Shown here one piece after another: positions 1 through 8,474 of a stretch of 46,990 nucleotides of DNA; position 1 is the first letter of the stretch; each line of letters begins with the position of its first letter. The translations under genes were made by a program, and so were the position numbers. The notes beneath the pieces are model-generated. The model had not been told where the DNA came from and did not search any database. It saw only the letters and a program-made list of their open reading frames with translations. Origin of the DNA: JAAZNV01 sp035358315 (GTDB lineage Bacteria; Patescibacteriota; WWE3; UBA101185; UBA10185); contig DAOPPB010000004.1 of the NCBI GenBank assembly GCA_035358315.1, forward strand, positions 1 through 46,990. The letters run 5' to 3'.

Positions 1-1
1 T

Positions 2-52
2 ATATTTGACTATGGAATATATACTCCTGGCGAGTTAAAGGGTGGAAATTAA
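2..52 (+). CDS. C-terminal tail of an upstream gene (partial)
   Basis: An open frame runs in from the left edge and ends at TAA 50-52, giving a 16-residue tail ending GELKGGN. It is on the same strand as the pilus genes and 57 nt before the response regulator. It is too short to identify or to prove coding; it could be chance open sequence. Confidence 0.3.
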   Translation: MFDYGIYTPGELKGGN

Positions 53-72
53 ACAGATTCTTCCTTTAAGTA

Positions 73-101
73 TTGTCATAAAAAAATAAATGGTGTTAAA
101 T
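73..101 (+). promoter_or_regulatory. Candidate promoter of the response regulator gene
   Basis: TTGTCA (73-78), a 17-nt spacer and TTAAAT (96-101). The predicted transcription start is at about 108, directly before ATG 109, so the mRNA would be almost leaderless. The -10 matches the consensus at only 4 of 6 positions. Confidence 0.35.
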
Positions 102-108
102 CTAATAT

Positions 109-510
109 ATGGAAGAAAAGAAAGTTTTAAGAAACAATATTTTAATAATAGAAGACGAGCATGATATCCGGGAAGTATACGTCGAGGTTTTAAACATGGC
201 TGGATATAAGGTACAAGAGGCCGCTGACGGAGAAACCGGAATGCAAAAAATAAGAAATGAAAATTGGGACGTTCTTCTTTTGGATATAATGCTTCCCGGC
301 AGAGATGGTTTAAAGATACTGAAGGAAATAAGAAGCAATCCTGAATTAAAAAAAGGTTTGGTTGTTGCGCTCACTAATTTGAATAGTGAAAGTATTATTA
401 AAGAAGCTTTTGATCAGGGTGTTGATGGATACCTAATAAAATCCGAAATTACACCCGACAAAGTCGTTGAAGAAGTTAATAGAATTCTGGCAAACAACGA
501 AGAAAAATAG
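109..510 (+). CDS. Single-domain response regulator (CheY-like receiver)
   Basis: The 133-residue protein is one receiver domain with no output domain. The acidic pair E15/D16, phospho-acceptor D59 in LLLDIMLPG, T89 in VVALTN and K115 in YLIKSE are all present. Such proteins switch partners by phosphorylation from a histidine kinase; no kinase lies in the window. Its position just before the pilus cluster suggests control of pilus assembly or twitching, but this is inference. There is no Shine-Dalgarno before ATG 109, and a candidate promoter would place the transcript start next to the ATG. The 265-nt gap after it makes co-transcription with the pilins uncertain. Confidence 0.9.
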   Translation: MEEKKVLRNNILIIEDEHDIREVYVEVLNMAGYKVQEAADGETGMQKIRNENWDVLLLDIMLPGRDGLKILKEIRSNPELKKGLVVALTNLNSESIIKEAFDQGVDGYLIKSEITPDKVVEEVNRILANNEEK

Positions 511-622
511 ATAAAAAGAGCTTTAATTTCCCGTATTACAACATATAGAGTGATTATGAGTACATTTTTTACACCAATTGAGCTTTTAGATAATTACTTT
601 TTGATATTATCTTTATTGTTTC

Positions 623-651
623 TTGACACAAAAAATTTTAAAGTTCATACT
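623..651 (+). promoter_or_regulatory. Promoter of the pilin operon
   Basis: A perfect -35 TTGACA (623-628), 17-nt spacer and -10 CATACT (646-651). It gives a ~118-nt leader before the pilin ATG at 776, which also has an AGGAGG at 752-757 and AAAGG at 766-770. This layout differs from the leaderless pattern of most genes here. Confidence 0.6.
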
Positions 652-775
652 TTAAAGTAGACGTAAGCGAACGAGCGTTCTAAAAAAATAAAGCTACTTG
701 GGTTACCATGCTAAGTACGCTGAGTAAAAAATCAGAATCAAGTTTCGTAAGAGGAGGTGGCGAATAAAGGTAAAA

Positions 776-1423
776 ATGAATAAATTAATGAAAAGAACTT
801 CCCATCTCAAAAATCTCGGAAATTCAGGTTTTACGCTTATCGAACTTCTAGTCGTTATTGCCCTTATAGGTATTTTGGCTGGTGTCCTTGTTACTACCAT
901 TGATCCTGTGAAGCAGCAGAATAGATCACGAAACGCTTCCATTAAATCTTCTCTTGCAAAAGCCGGCCACGCAGTGAATGTTACTAAAGCCGCAACAGGG
1001 AGTCTTCCGTCGGGAACACAACTTGGACAGGAGCTGGAAAATATATATTACGATTCCAGTTATACAAATTGTACAAGTAGCACCCTGTTGGACTGTAGAT
1101 TCTCCGTAAGTGGTACTAGCCTTCCCAAGAATTGCGGTAGCGATGCCGTAATTCCTACATCAACAGGAACCAGTCAGTGCTTTATGCGTATAGTTTCTTA
1201 TGGAACTTCAAGCGGCGGAAATTTATCTGCAGGTAAATTTAGGATAGTAGCAGCAAAATTCCCATTAAATACATCAGCCACTACTTATGAACTCTACGTG
1301 TTTGATTCTCGCTTGGGATTATTGGAGTGTGGTACCGGTATTAGCTACACTGGGACATCCGACTTATCGGTTGTAAATCCTCCCCATGGCACCAACAACT
1401 GTAGTCAAGTCGCAGAACAGTAA
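776..1423 (+). CDS. Type IV pilin-like protein, first of the pilus operon
   Basis: The 215-residue protein has a basic leader, prepilin peptidase site G18|F19, the motif FTLIELLVVIALIG with Glu at mature position 5 (E23), and a hydrophobic N-terminal helix. The globular part carries several cysteines, likely disulfides outside the membrane. Being first in the operon with the strongest promoter and ribosome site, it may be the major pilin, but this is inference. AGGAGG lies 18 nt upstream and AAAGG about 5 nt upstream of ATG 776. Its N-terminal helix resembles that of the next gene (ALIGILAGV in both), which suggests a duplication. Confidence 0.88.
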   Translation: MNKLMKRTSHLKNLGNSGFTLIELLVVIALIGILAGVLVTTIDPVKQQNRSRNASIKSSLAKAGHAVNVTKAATGSLPSGTQLGQELENIYYDSSYTNCTSSTLLDCRFSVSGTSLPKNCGSDAVIPTSTGTSQCFMRIVSYGTSSGGNLSAGKFRIVAAKFPLNTSATTYELYVFDSRLGLLECGTGISYTGTSDLSVVNPPHGTNNCSQVAEQ

Positions 1424-1443
1424 AGTTAATTTTTTTGATAGCC

Positions 1444-2004
1444 ATGCTTGGTATAACTATAAATAAAACAAATAAAAATGAACGAAAAGGATTTACCTTA
1501 ATAGAGATGTTGGTAGTTGTTGCTCTCATAGGTATTCTTGCTGGAGTTGTTATAAATGTGATAAACATCCCAAAAACACAGGCCAGATCCCGTGATTCAA
1601 AGAGGATCGGAGATTTGAAAAGGATTCAAACCGCTTTGGAGCTTTATTTTGCGGAAAATAGAAAATATCCGGTGAGTACAAGTTTTAACTATGCTCATAA
1701 TGCGTTGCTGTCGATATCTCCGGCATACATAGATCAGATACCAAAGGATCCTTTCAATGGGGAAAATACAAGCAACACTCTTAGCATGAGATGTATGAAC
1801 AATAATTATGTGCATGGATATTACTATATTTCAAATTCGACCGGTGCCAGATATGTTATTACCACTATTATGGAATTGCCATTAAGTAACAATGATCCCG
1901 GTTGGTGTTCTAAAGTGCCTAATTGCGATTATGAATTAAGTGGGATAGAGTGTGGAGGGTCTTTTGACAAGCTCTATTGTTACTGTGTTCAAAACCCAAT
2001 GTAA
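1444..2004 (+). CDS. Type IV pilin / pseudopilin (GspG-like)
   Basis: The 186-residue protein has prepilin site G16|F17 followed by FTLIEMLVVVALIGILAGV. The next helix resembles GspG/PilE pilins: RDSKRIGDLKRIQTALELYF, then NRKYPVS. The C-terminus is unusually cysteine-rich (WCSKVPNC, GIEC, LYCYC), so a disulfide-bonded head is likely. ATG 1444 is preferred; an in-frame TTG at 1435 is possible. No clear Shine-Dalgarno is seen. It starts 20 nt after the previous stop, so translation may be coupled. It could be a second major pilin or a minor one. Confidence 0.85.
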   Translation: MLGITINKTNKNERKGFTLIEMLVVVALIGILAGVVINVINIPKTQARSRDSKRIGDLKRIQTALELYFAENRKYPVSTSFNYAHNALLSISPAYIDQIPKDPFNGENTSNTLSMRCMNNNYVHGYYYISNSTGARYVITTIMELPLSNNDPGWCSKVPNCDYELSGIECGGSFDKLYCYCVQNPM

Positions 2005-2022
2005 GGTAAAAAAAAGCGAAAA

Positions 2023-2547
2023 ATGGGAACAAGAACGACGGCAAATAAATTTTCGAGAACTCCTGCTTTTTGCCAAAAGGGACTCACTCTCGTTGAGCTT
2101 GTTTTTGTCATGGCTTTGTTTCTGATTATTATTACGATGGTGACGGTTTTAATCAATCCAACGGAACAGATAAGAAAGGGTCATGATGACAAAAGAATTT
2201 CCGATATTTTACTTCTGGACAGAGTTATAGGTGAATTTCTTTTGGATAATAAAAGATACCCTGATCAATCAAATATTATTAGAAAAAGTAATGTTCTTCC
2301 TGCGGGGTCTTCAGATTTAAGCAGTTCAAACCCCGGCTGGATATACGAAAATCTATCCTCTTACACCGAAAAGCTCCCAATTGATCCTGTGAACGATGAA
2401 AATTATTTTTACTCTTATATTCACGATGAAACGGGTTATGAAATAAGCACAAAGTTTGAATACTACAAAGATAAAATGGAAGATGATAACGGGAACGATG
2501 ATTTGCTATATGAAATAGGTACCAACCTAAATCTAATCTCCCGTTAA
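2023..2547 (+). CDS. Type IV pilin-like protein
   Basis: The 174-residue protein has prepilin site G20|L21 and the motif LTLVELVFVMAL with Glu5 (E25), then a pilin-like helix and DNKRYPDQ. Leu at mature position 1 instead of Phe is less usual but tolerated in the family. The body has no cysteine, unlike the two pilins before it. AAGGT precedes ATG 2023. It lies 18 nt after the preceding pilin in the same operon. Which pilin is major cannot be told from sequence. Confidence 0.82.
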   Translation: MGTRTTANKFSRTPAFCQKGLTLVELVFVMALFLIIITMVTVLINPTEQIRKGHDDKRISDILLLDRVIGEFLLDNKRYPDQSNIIRKSNVLPAGSSDLSSSNPGWIYENLSSYTEKLPIDPVNDENYFYSYIHDETGYEISTKFEYYKDKMEDDNGNDDLLYEIGTNLNLISR

Positions 2548-2552
2548 TTTTA

Positions 2553-2561
2553 TGTTAGAAT
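2553..2561 (+). promoter_or_regulatory. Extended -10 (TGTTAGAAT) before the GspH-like gene
   Basis: TG at 2553-2554 and TAGAAT at 2556-2561, then 8 nt to ATG 2570. This internal operon promoter would give a transcript starting 1-2 nt before the ATG. No -35 is visible at the right distance. Confidence 0.4.
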
Positions 2562-2569
2562 AAATTGAT

Positions 2570-3094
2570 ATGAATCTGCCTAAGTATTCAAGAGGTTTTA
2601 CGCTTATAGAAATTATAGTTGTTGTTTCCATAATTGCCATTATCTCAGGCGGTATAATTCCCTCTTTTTTTGGCTACGTAGAAAACCAAAATTTAAAGCA
2701 AGCTAAGGAGCAGTTAAAAAGTGATTTGAGAACCGTTCAAAATAGAGCTTTGACGGGCGCTTTATCGGATTATGTGTTTGATGTAGGGGGAGCGAAAGAA
2801 CCGGCCGGATATTGGGTTGTATACTTTCAAAACGATAGTGGTGCTTACTCTACCTCGATCACTTCCAGAAATTCTGGGTGTCCACCCTCCCCCTCTTCCA
2901 ATCAGGCAACTTATAATCTTCCAAACGATATAAAGTACTATGGTGCTTCTAAACTTTGTTTGTATTTTTCTATAAAGAACGGAGATATAAATAAAAGCCC
3001 ATCGTTAGCGGCGGACTGTATAGAAATAAAAACATCTTCGAGTTCGAGCACTTCAGAGAGGGTTTGTTTTAATTCCGCAGGTTTAATTTATTAA
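2570..3094 (+). CDS. Minor pseudopilin, GspH/FimT-like
   Basis: The 174-residue protein has a very short leader, prepilin site G9|F10, and FTLIEIIVVVSIIAIISG. The region after the helix (LKSDLRTVQNRAL) matches the GspH/FimT pattern. It is followed by I-, J- and K/X-type proteins, the usual order of the minor-pilin tip complex that starts pilus assembly. Four or more cysteines lie in the second half. It starts 22 nt after the previous gene behind an extended -10 element and has no Shine-Dalgarno. Confidence 0.82.
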   Translation: MNLPKYSRGFTLIEIIVVVSIIAIISGGIIPSFFGYVENQNLKQAKEQLKSDLRTVQNRALTGALSDYVFDVGGAKEPAGYWVVYFQNDSGAYSTSITSRNSGCPPSPSSNQATYNLPNDIKYYGASKLCLYFSIKNGDINKSPSLAADCIEIKTSSSSSTSERVCFNSAGLIY

Positions 3095-3114
3095 TTTTTT
3101 TTTAAAAAATAGCT

Positions 3115-3618
3115 ATGAAAAAAGATATTAAAAAAAAGATGGATTTACAGAAAGGATTTACCTTGGTTGAGGTTGTTGCCGCCTTGGCGATATCGGCTCT
3201 TGTAATAACTGCTCTGATTTCTCTTACTATTTCAACCTTGAGAACTTCTCTTGATAGTAAGCTTTTGCTCGAAGGCACGAAAATTGCCAATAGGGAAATT
3301 GAGTTGGTAAGAGCGTATAGAGATAATAAAGATGTAAGTTGGGTTGATTTTATAAATAATGTTAGAGCATGCAGTTCCGATAATCCATGCCATATTGATC
3401 CTTCAGGCCGCCCTGCTTCCGGAAAAAATTCTCAGGGAACAGGAGCTGAGAAAGTTGAATGGTTTTTTAGCGTTGCTGATGTTGACAGTGGGGGTCCTAT
3501 ACCTGCTGGAAATTATCCCAGCACAGTAAGAATCTCTGTTTCTGCAACTTGGAAAGTCGGAGACAAGCAAAAAGGTTCTTATATTTACACCGATCTTTCC
3601 AATTGGAGAATGAAATGA
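3115..3618 (+). CDS. Minor pseudopilin, GspI/PilV-like
   Basis: The 167-residue protein has a basic leader, prepilin site G14|F15, and FTLVEVVAALAISALVITAL with Glu5 (E19). The helix continues into KIANREIELVRAYRDN, typical of PilV/GspI proteins. Its stop overlaps the next start (ATGA, 3615-3618), so the two are translationally coupled. ATG 3115 follows an AT-run without a clear Shine-Dalgarno. Confidence 0.82.
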   Translation: MKKDIKKKMDLQKGFTLVEVVAALAISALVITALISLTISTLRTSLDSKLLLEGTKIANREIELVRAYRDNKDVSWVDFINNVRACSSDNPCHIDPSGRPASGKNSQGTGAEKVEWFFSVADVDSGGPIPAGNYPSTVRISVSATWKVGDKQKGSYIYTDLSNWRMK

Positions 3619-4178
3619 AAGATAACATGAAGAGAAAATTTGGCATGAACATGAACATAAAAAAAAATCAAGACGGATTTACGCTAGTGGAAATGCTCTT
3701 AGTGGTCTTTCTTCTGGCTTTAACAATGGGGCTTACAAGTGATATGCTATTGTCTTTGATCCGCTCAAATACGAAAACCCAGGTTATAAATGAAATAGAA
3801 CAGCAGGCTAATTTTGTTTCTTTGAAGATAGAAAAAGAATTAAGGGATTCGGTAGACGTAAAAATTCCCGGCGGGGGAACAAGTGGTAATAGTATTGAGC
3901 TTACTTTAAGATCCGGTTCTACGGTTAATTACAAATTGTCCGGTAATGTTTTAGAAAGATCTCTAACCGGGGTATCTGGAACTTTTATTCCTCTTACATC
4001 CAACTCCAGTCCTGGCGGTGTTGCCGTTTCCGGGAGTCCAATTTTTACTATTACTGGGACTAACCCAAAAGTAGTAAAGCTTAACATGGTGTTTAATCAA
4101 GCCCAAAGCGGTGCCGGATCGACATATAAAGGTTCGGTAAAGCTCGACACGTCAATAGTAATTAGAAGTTCTTATTGA
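3615..4178 (+). CDS. Minor pseudopilin, GspJ/PilW-like
   Basis: The 187-residue protein starts at ATG 3615, which overlaps the previous stop and has GGAG 6 nt upstream; the longer in-frame ATG at 3549 would read through the preceding gene and is rejected. Prepilin site G21|F22 is followed by FTLVEMLLVVFLLALTMG with Glu5 (E26). The sequence IEQQANFVSLKIEKELRDS resembles PilW/GspJ helices. The rest is Ser/Gly/Thr-rich beta-type sequence. It probably joins the neighbouring minor pilins in a tip complex. Confidence 0.82.
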   Translation: MKDNMKRKFGMNMNIKKNQDGFTLVEMLLVVFLLALTMGLTSDMLLSLIRSNTKTQVINEIEQQANFVSLKIEKELRDSVDVKIPGGGTSGNSIELTLRSGSTVNYKLSGNVLERSLTGVSGTFIPLTSNSSPGGVAVSGSPIFTITGTNPKVVKLNMVFNQAQSGAGSTYKGSVKLDTSIVIRSSY

Positions 4179-4186
4179 TAAATTTT

Positions 4187-4215
4187 TTGAAAACAGCCGG
4201 AAATTGGAATATATG
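4187..4215 (+). promoter_or_regulatory. Weak internal promoter candidate before the PilX-like gene
   Basis: TTGAAA (4187-4192), 17 nt, TATATG (4210-4215). The -10 is weak. The 74-nt gap between 4178 and 4253, longer than its neighbours, is the main extra support. Confidence 0.25.
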
Positions 4216-4252
4216 TTGTTTTAGGGGTAATTAAAGGTAGCTAAAGGTAAAG

Positions 4253-5119
4253 ATGATAGAAAATAAAAAAGTAGAAAATGTAGAAAATAAAGGTAAAGGT
4301 GAGGATTTCTTTTTTCAGAAAAACGGGCAAAAAGGCCAGACCTTGGTAATAACTCTTTTTGTAATGGTTATAGCGTTGACAGTTGGTGTAATAGTTTCCA
4401 GTCGTCTTATAAGTACTTTGAGAAATGTTTCCGAGTCCGATAATTCTTCAAGAGCCTTGGCGGTGGCTGAGGCCGCGATAGAAAATATTTTGCTTCTTTC
4501 TCAGGAAACATTGGAAGATTATATAAATTACAATAATTGCGGGAATGATTGTGTTCTGGAAATATTGGGAGAATCAAATTATAGAGCTCGGGCTGATGTA
4601 ATTCTTAGTTTTGCAGGGGCCTCCAACGAGCCTTATGTTGTCAAAGTGAAAGAAGGAGAGGTTTATCAGCTTTTTCTTGATGGCTACGGGTCAAATTCCG
4701 TTGTTAATGTGTGCTGGGATAATAATTCTTCGATATACGCATCATATATTTATGGGGATTCCGGGTCGGTTTCTTTAGAAGTGTATGCTTATAATCCGGT
4801 AGGATACCCGGAGAATGAAAACGGATTTTCGGAAGCAACTCCTCTGCACGGGCACACGAATTGCTTTTTGGTTGATACCGTCGGGGCACCCAAGGCTCTG
4901 AGAATTAAACCATACAACGAAGAAACGTTCGTTTACTTTGTACCTGCTGAAGGTCAAGATATTCCAAGTCAGGGCATTTTGATAAAGTCTGTCGGGAGAT
5001 CGGGGGATGCTGTTAAAACCGTGGAAGTTTTGAAGACAGCAGGGGCCGCACCTGGATATTTTGACTATGTTTTGTATCAAAAATCAGCGAATGACCCATT
5101 GTCTAATAGACATAATTAA
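4253..5119 (+). CDS. PilX/GspK-like pilus assembly protein
   Basis: The 288-residue protein has a charged 28-residue leader, then GQTLVITLFVMVIALTVGV and a helix with SRALAVAEAAIENIL. This matches the N-terminal PilX pattern, in which mature Glu5 is absent, as it is here. The C-terminal ~180 residues are beta-rich with VNVCWDNNSS and a NCFLVDT cysteine. It closes the minor-pilin set. The region from 4230 to 4300 repeats AAAGGTA several times; one copy sits just before ATG 4253 and may serve as ribosome site. Confidence 0.72.
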   Translation: MIENKKVENVENKGKGEDFFFQKNGQKGQTLVITLFVMVIALTVGVIVSSRLISTLRNVSESDNSSRALAVAEAAIENILLLSQETLEDYINYNNCGNDCVLEILGESNYRARADVILSFAGASNEPYVVKVKEGEVYQLFLDGYGSNSVVNVCWDNNSSIYASYIYGDSGSVSLEVYAYNPVGYPENENGFSEATPLHGHTNCFLVDTVGAPKALRIKPYNEETFVYFVPAEGQDIPSQGILIKSVGRSGDAVKTVEVLKTAGAAPGYFDYVLYQKSANDPLSNRHN

Positions 5120-5133
5120 GGTAGCATTTTATT

Positions 5134-6174
5134 ATGCCAATAGTAGGACTTAATATAGGAAAAAAGAACTTTAAGGCCGTAGAATTGGAAGGTAAAAAAG
5201 GGAAGGTAATCCTAAATAATTTCGGTACCTATACGAATCATAAATTTTCTCCGACCGGAGGCTTTTTAGATGATCCATCAGGTGTGGCGGCCTCTCTTTC
5301 CGAGTTTTTTTCTGAAGTCGGTTTCAGCACGTCCAGTGTTATTTTAAGCTTGGATGAAACTTATGTTTTTATGACTGTTGTGGAGATGCCTAAAATGAGT
5401 GATGAGGAGTTGAAAAGTTCAATAAAATACGAAGCCGAACAGCATATTCCTTTTCCTCTTAGCCAGGTTAATGTTTCTTACCAAAAACTCAATGAAGTCT
5501 TTTCCGAGAAAGGGAAAATGGCTGTCCAAATAGTTGCCGCAAGGAAAAACATTGTTGATAAATATATCGAGATAGTGAAAAAAGCAAAATTGGTTCCCCG
5601 AGCTATTGAACCGGAAACTATAGCTCTAGGAAGAGCTCTTGGAGATAGTCCTGATTCTCCTATGGGAACAATGATTGTAGAGATGGGTTTTGAGAGTAGT
5701 TTAATGGTTGTGTGCTATGGGGGAAATGTTAGATTTACAAGGGCAGTTCCGATCGGAGGGGATCTAATGACTAAAACCATAATGCAGAATTTGAATCTTG
5801 ATTATGCTCAGGCTGAAGAATATAAGAAGGTTTACGGCTTGGATGAGTTTCAGGGTGAGGGAAAAGTTGCCGGAGTTATTAGTCCGGTTGTGGATAATTT
5901 GGTTACCGAAATTAAACGGGCAATTCTGTTCTTCACAAATCATAATCCATCTGCTACTATTAAAAGGATCGTAATGAGTGGAGGAACTGCCCTGATGCCT
6001 AATCTGCTTTCTTACATGGCGAATAAACTTGATTTAGAGGTTGTATTGGCCAACCCTCTTAGTGGTATTGAAATATCCCCCAAGTTAGAGAAAAGAAAAC
6101 AAGAATTATTTGAAGATGCCGCCGGATACTCTTCTTCAATCGGATTGGCTTTGAGAGGGATAAAAAATGCTTGA
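5134..6174 (+). CDS. pilM: Type IV pilus assembly protein PilM
   Basis: The 346-residue protein has an actin-like ATPase fold: N-terminal VGLNIGKKNFKAVEL (phosphate-1 type loop), MVEMGFESSLMVV in the middle and VMSGGTALMPNL (adenosine motif) near residue 280. PilM is cytoplasmic and binds the N-terminal tail of PilN, linking the inner-membrane alignment complex to the motor ATPases. AAGGT precedes ATG 5134. Its TGA stop overlaps pilN by 8 nt. Motor genes (pilB, pilT, pilC, pilD) are not in the window and may lie upstream. Confidence 0.93.
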   Translation: MPIVGLNIGKKNFKAVELEGKKGKVILNNFGTYTNHKFSPTGGFLDDPSGVAASLSEFFSEVGFSTSSVILSLDETYVFMTVVEMPKMSDEELKSSIKYEAEQHIPFPLSQVNVSYQKLNEVFSEKGKMAVQIVAARKNIVDKYIEIVKKAKLVPRAIEPETIALGRALGDSPDSPMGTMIVEMGFESSLMVVCYGGNVRFTRAVPIGGDLMTKTIMQNLNLDYAQAEEYKKVYGLDEFQGEGKVAGVISPVVDNLVTEIKRAILFFTNHNPSATIKRIVMSGGTALMPNLLSYMANKLDLEVVLANPLSGIEISPKLEKRKQELFEDAAGYSSSIGLALRGIKNA

Positions 6175-6748
6175 CGATATAAATTTAATTCCGCAAACCG
6201 AGGTAGTAGAACAGAAACGATCTAAAATTGTTTCTTCAAGTACGGTTTTTTCAATTATTCTCCTCATAGTAGCTCTGGGAGTCTCAGCATATCTGTATAG
6301 TACTTTATCAAAAATAAATTCTGATATAAAAAAAACCGATGCAGAAATCGCGTCTCTGAGAAGTGAGGTACAATCCATGGCAGACGTTGAAGTTGCGGCC
6401 AGAAATTTGGACAAAAAATATAGCGCACTTAAATCACTTTTTGAAAACAGATCAAAATATTCTCTTCTTTTAAAAGAATTTGAAGCTAGAGAGCCTGATG
6501 ATGTATCAATACAAAGTTTTGATGTTAAACCCGGGCAGATAAGTGTTTCCGGTACATCGGGGAGTTATATTTCGGTAAAGGCCTTTATGGATAATTTATT
6601 AAATAAGGATTTTTTAGATGGAAATCCCTCCCTCAAGGATATTTTTACGAGTGTTTCTTTAAATTCTGTTAACCTGGATAAATCTACAAATAGTGTGAAG
6701 TTTATGATCGTTGTGAATTACCAGGAGAAAAAATTGCAGGGTTTGTAA
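6167..6748 (+). CDS. pilN: Type IV pilus assembly protein PilN
   Basis: The 193-residue protein starts MLDDINLIPQ; the INLIP motif is the PilM-binding tail of PilN. One transmembrane helix follows (about residues 23-47), then a coiled coil (residues 48-85) and a small periplasm-type domain. It forms a heterodimer with PilO in the inner membrane. The start overlaps pilM by 8 nt and GAGAGGGA lies just upstream. Order pilM-pilN-pilO is standard; pilP and pilQ do not follow, which fits a cell without a secretin-bearing outer membrane. Confidence 0.9.
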   Translation: MLDDINLIPQTEVVEQKRSKIVSSSTVFSIILLIVALGVSAYLYSTLSKINSDIKKTDAEIASLRSEVQSMADVEVAARNLDKKYSALKSLFENRSKYSLLLKEFEAREPDDVSIQSFDVKPGQISVSGTSGSYISVKAFMDNLLNKDFLDGNPSLKDIFTSVSLNSVNLDKSTNSVKFMIVVNYQEKKLQGL

Positions 6749-6750
6749 AA

Positions 6751-7686
6751 ATGTCTGAAGAAAATAAACAACAGATTAACATGGACATAAGTAATTTTGC
6801 TTACAAGTTAAGGAATGTTATTGTGAATTTTATAGTTCCTATTTTGGCTTTTGTCGTTACAATTCTTCTCGTTGTACTTTACATCTACCCTTCTATTAAA
6901 AATCTGCCGGTTAAAAAGGAAGAATTAAACGGAAAGATTTTATTGAAGAACACTTTGTCCAATAAGGTATCCGATTTAAAAAATTTGATTAGCTTTAAGG
7001 ACACTTTGGATGAAAATCTGGAGATTGTGAATAAGGTTTTGGTTCCCGAAGCCGATGTTCCAAGGCTTTTGGATCAGGCCACACAGATAAGTCAACGAGC
7101 TGGAATGGACTTGGATAGGTTGTCTTATTCATATGGCTCTAAAGCGGAAAAAGGCGACGGAAGTGAGGGTTTTGATGTAATAACTGTTTCCATGGGTGTG
7201 AATTCCAGTTTTGAACAATTGGTTTTGTTTATGGAATTAGTTGAAAAGGCGGCAAGATATGTAAGTGTCTCAAACTTCAGGTATTCGGTAACTGAAGACA
7301 CCGAAGTAGGAGGCTCAAGAATATCCAGTTCTTTTTCTCTTGATTCACCTTATCTTTTTGTAGAATCTTCAGCTGTTACAGATGAGCCTATTGGTATAGA
7401 TATTAAAAGCTCGGATTTTGTTGAATTCATGAATATGCTTAGAAGTTTGGATTATTACGATTTTGTGAATAAAAATATAGAAGCACCGGAAGAAAAACCA
7501 CAGGAAGGAAATACTACTGAGACAGCCGAAGGTCAGACTCGGGAAGGGAAACAGGAAGTCCCTGCAGAAACTCCGGCAGAAGAATTGATGGAAACTCCGG
7601 CGGAGGCAGTGACAGAAACACCGGTGGAAAATCTGGTAGAAAATCAAGCACCTGTAGAAGAGGAAGTTAACGTTGAGATGCGATAA
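6751..7686 (+). CDS. pilO: Type IV pilus assembly protein PilO with Glu/Pro-rich tail
   Basis: The 311-residue protein has a cytoplasmic N-terminus, one transmembrane helix (about residues 25-48), a coiled coil and a PilO-type ferredoxin-like region to about residue 235. It ends in a ~65-residue low-complexity tail with repeats of the type ETPAE/ETPVE. Classical PilO lacks this tail; it may reach into the cell wall or take the place of PilP as a docking segment, but this is inference. It starts 3 nt after pilN and is the last gene of the pilus operon, converging on trmD. Confidence 0.85.
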   Translation: MSEENKQQINMDISNFAYKLRNVIVNFIVPILAFVVTILLVVLYIYPSIKNLPVKKEELNGKILLKNTLSNKVSDLKNLISFKDTLDENLEIVNKVLVPEADVPRLLDQATQISQRAGMDLDRLSYSYGSKAEKGDGSEGFDVITVSMGVNSSFEQLVLFMELVEKAARYVSVSNFRYSVTEDTEVGGSRISSSFSLDSPYLFVESSAVTDEPIGIDIKSSDFVEFMNMLRSLDYYDFVNKNIEAPEEKPQEGNTTETAEGQTREGKQEVPAETPAEELMETPAEAVTETPVENLVENQAPVEEEVNVEMR

Positions 7687-7737
7687 TATTCAGAAGCTGT
7701 GTATTACAGAGTCTTTTGAGTGCTGTTTTTGATAATG

Positions 7738-8457
7738 CTATTGGAGATTGTTGAATTTTCCGGAATTATTTTTTCTCCACCTCTCTATTTCTTTGTGGTT
7801 TCCTGATAAAAGTGTATCCGGAACTTTTAATCCGAGAAAGTTTTCAGGGCGTGTGTATTGCGGATATTCTATAAATTTTGATTTTCCCCTCGAAAATGAG
7901 GAAAAGCTTTCATATTTTGCGGCCTCTTCTTTTTCCAGAACACCGGGAATTATTCTTGTTACACTTTCCATGATTGCGAGTGCGGGTATCTCACCTCCGC
8001 TCAAAATATAGTTTCCTATGGAAATAACGTCAGTAGCCAGGTATTCTTCTACTCTGGCGTCAATACCTTCATAGCGCCCGCAAATAAGCGATATTTCATT
8101 GCATTTCGATAACTCCTCTGCCTTTTTCTGATTGAAAGTAGTACCTCTTGGCGACAGAACGATAATTTTTCTATTTTTTTCTATCGTATGCTTTCCATTT
8201 TTTATCATTTTTTCCATTTCTTCTCTCCCGTATATTTCTGATAAGGCCTTGAATATAGGTTCAACCATCAAAATCATACCTACACCGCCTCCGTAGGGCT
8301 CATCATCCACAGATCCATATTTATTTATTGAAAAATTTCTGAGATTCCAAAGATTATATTCGGCTAGGTTTTTTTCAACTGCCTTTTTAAACGGCAGGTT
8401 CGCCAAATGTTCAGTAAAAAGCTGGGGGAAAAGAGTTATTATGTCGAATTTAACCAT
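7738..8457 (-). CDS. trmD: tRNA (guanine-37-N1)-methyltransferase TrmD
   Basis: About 239 residues, a SPOUT enzyme that methylates G37 of tRNAs reading CNN codons. The trefoil-knot signature is complete: ICGRYEGIDARVEEY, ISIGNYILSGGEIPAL and MESVTRIIPGVL. The C-terminal part holds YTRPENFLGLKVPDTLLSGNH. ATG at 8457 is preferred; an adjacent in-frame TTG at 8460 is possible. It is the last gene of the rpmF-to-trmD operon and converges with pilO across a 51-nt gap with no convincing terminator. Confidence 0.95.
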   Translation of the reverse strand: MVKFDIITLFPQLFTEHLANLPFKKAVEKNLAEYNLWNLRNFSINKYGSVDDEPYGGGVGMILMVEPIFKALSEIYGREEMEKMIKNGKHTIEKNRKIIVLSPRGTTFNQKKAEELSKCNEISLICGRYEGIDARVEEYLATDVISIGNYILSGGEIPALAIMESVTRIIPGVLEKEEAAKYESFSSFSRGKSKFIEYPQYTRPENFLGLKVPDTLLSGNHKEIERWRKNNSGKFNNLQ

Positions 8458-8474
8458 CAAAAATTATCGGAGTT

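Noticed and set aside
3549..3614. Longer N-terminus of the PilW-like gene
   Set aside because: It overlaps the previous pilin and breaks the short prepilin leader; ATG 3615 has ATGA coupling and GGAG.
7687..7737. Bidirectional terminator between pilO and trmD
   Set aside because: Only a 4-bp stem (CTGT/ACAG) can be drawn; not convincing.
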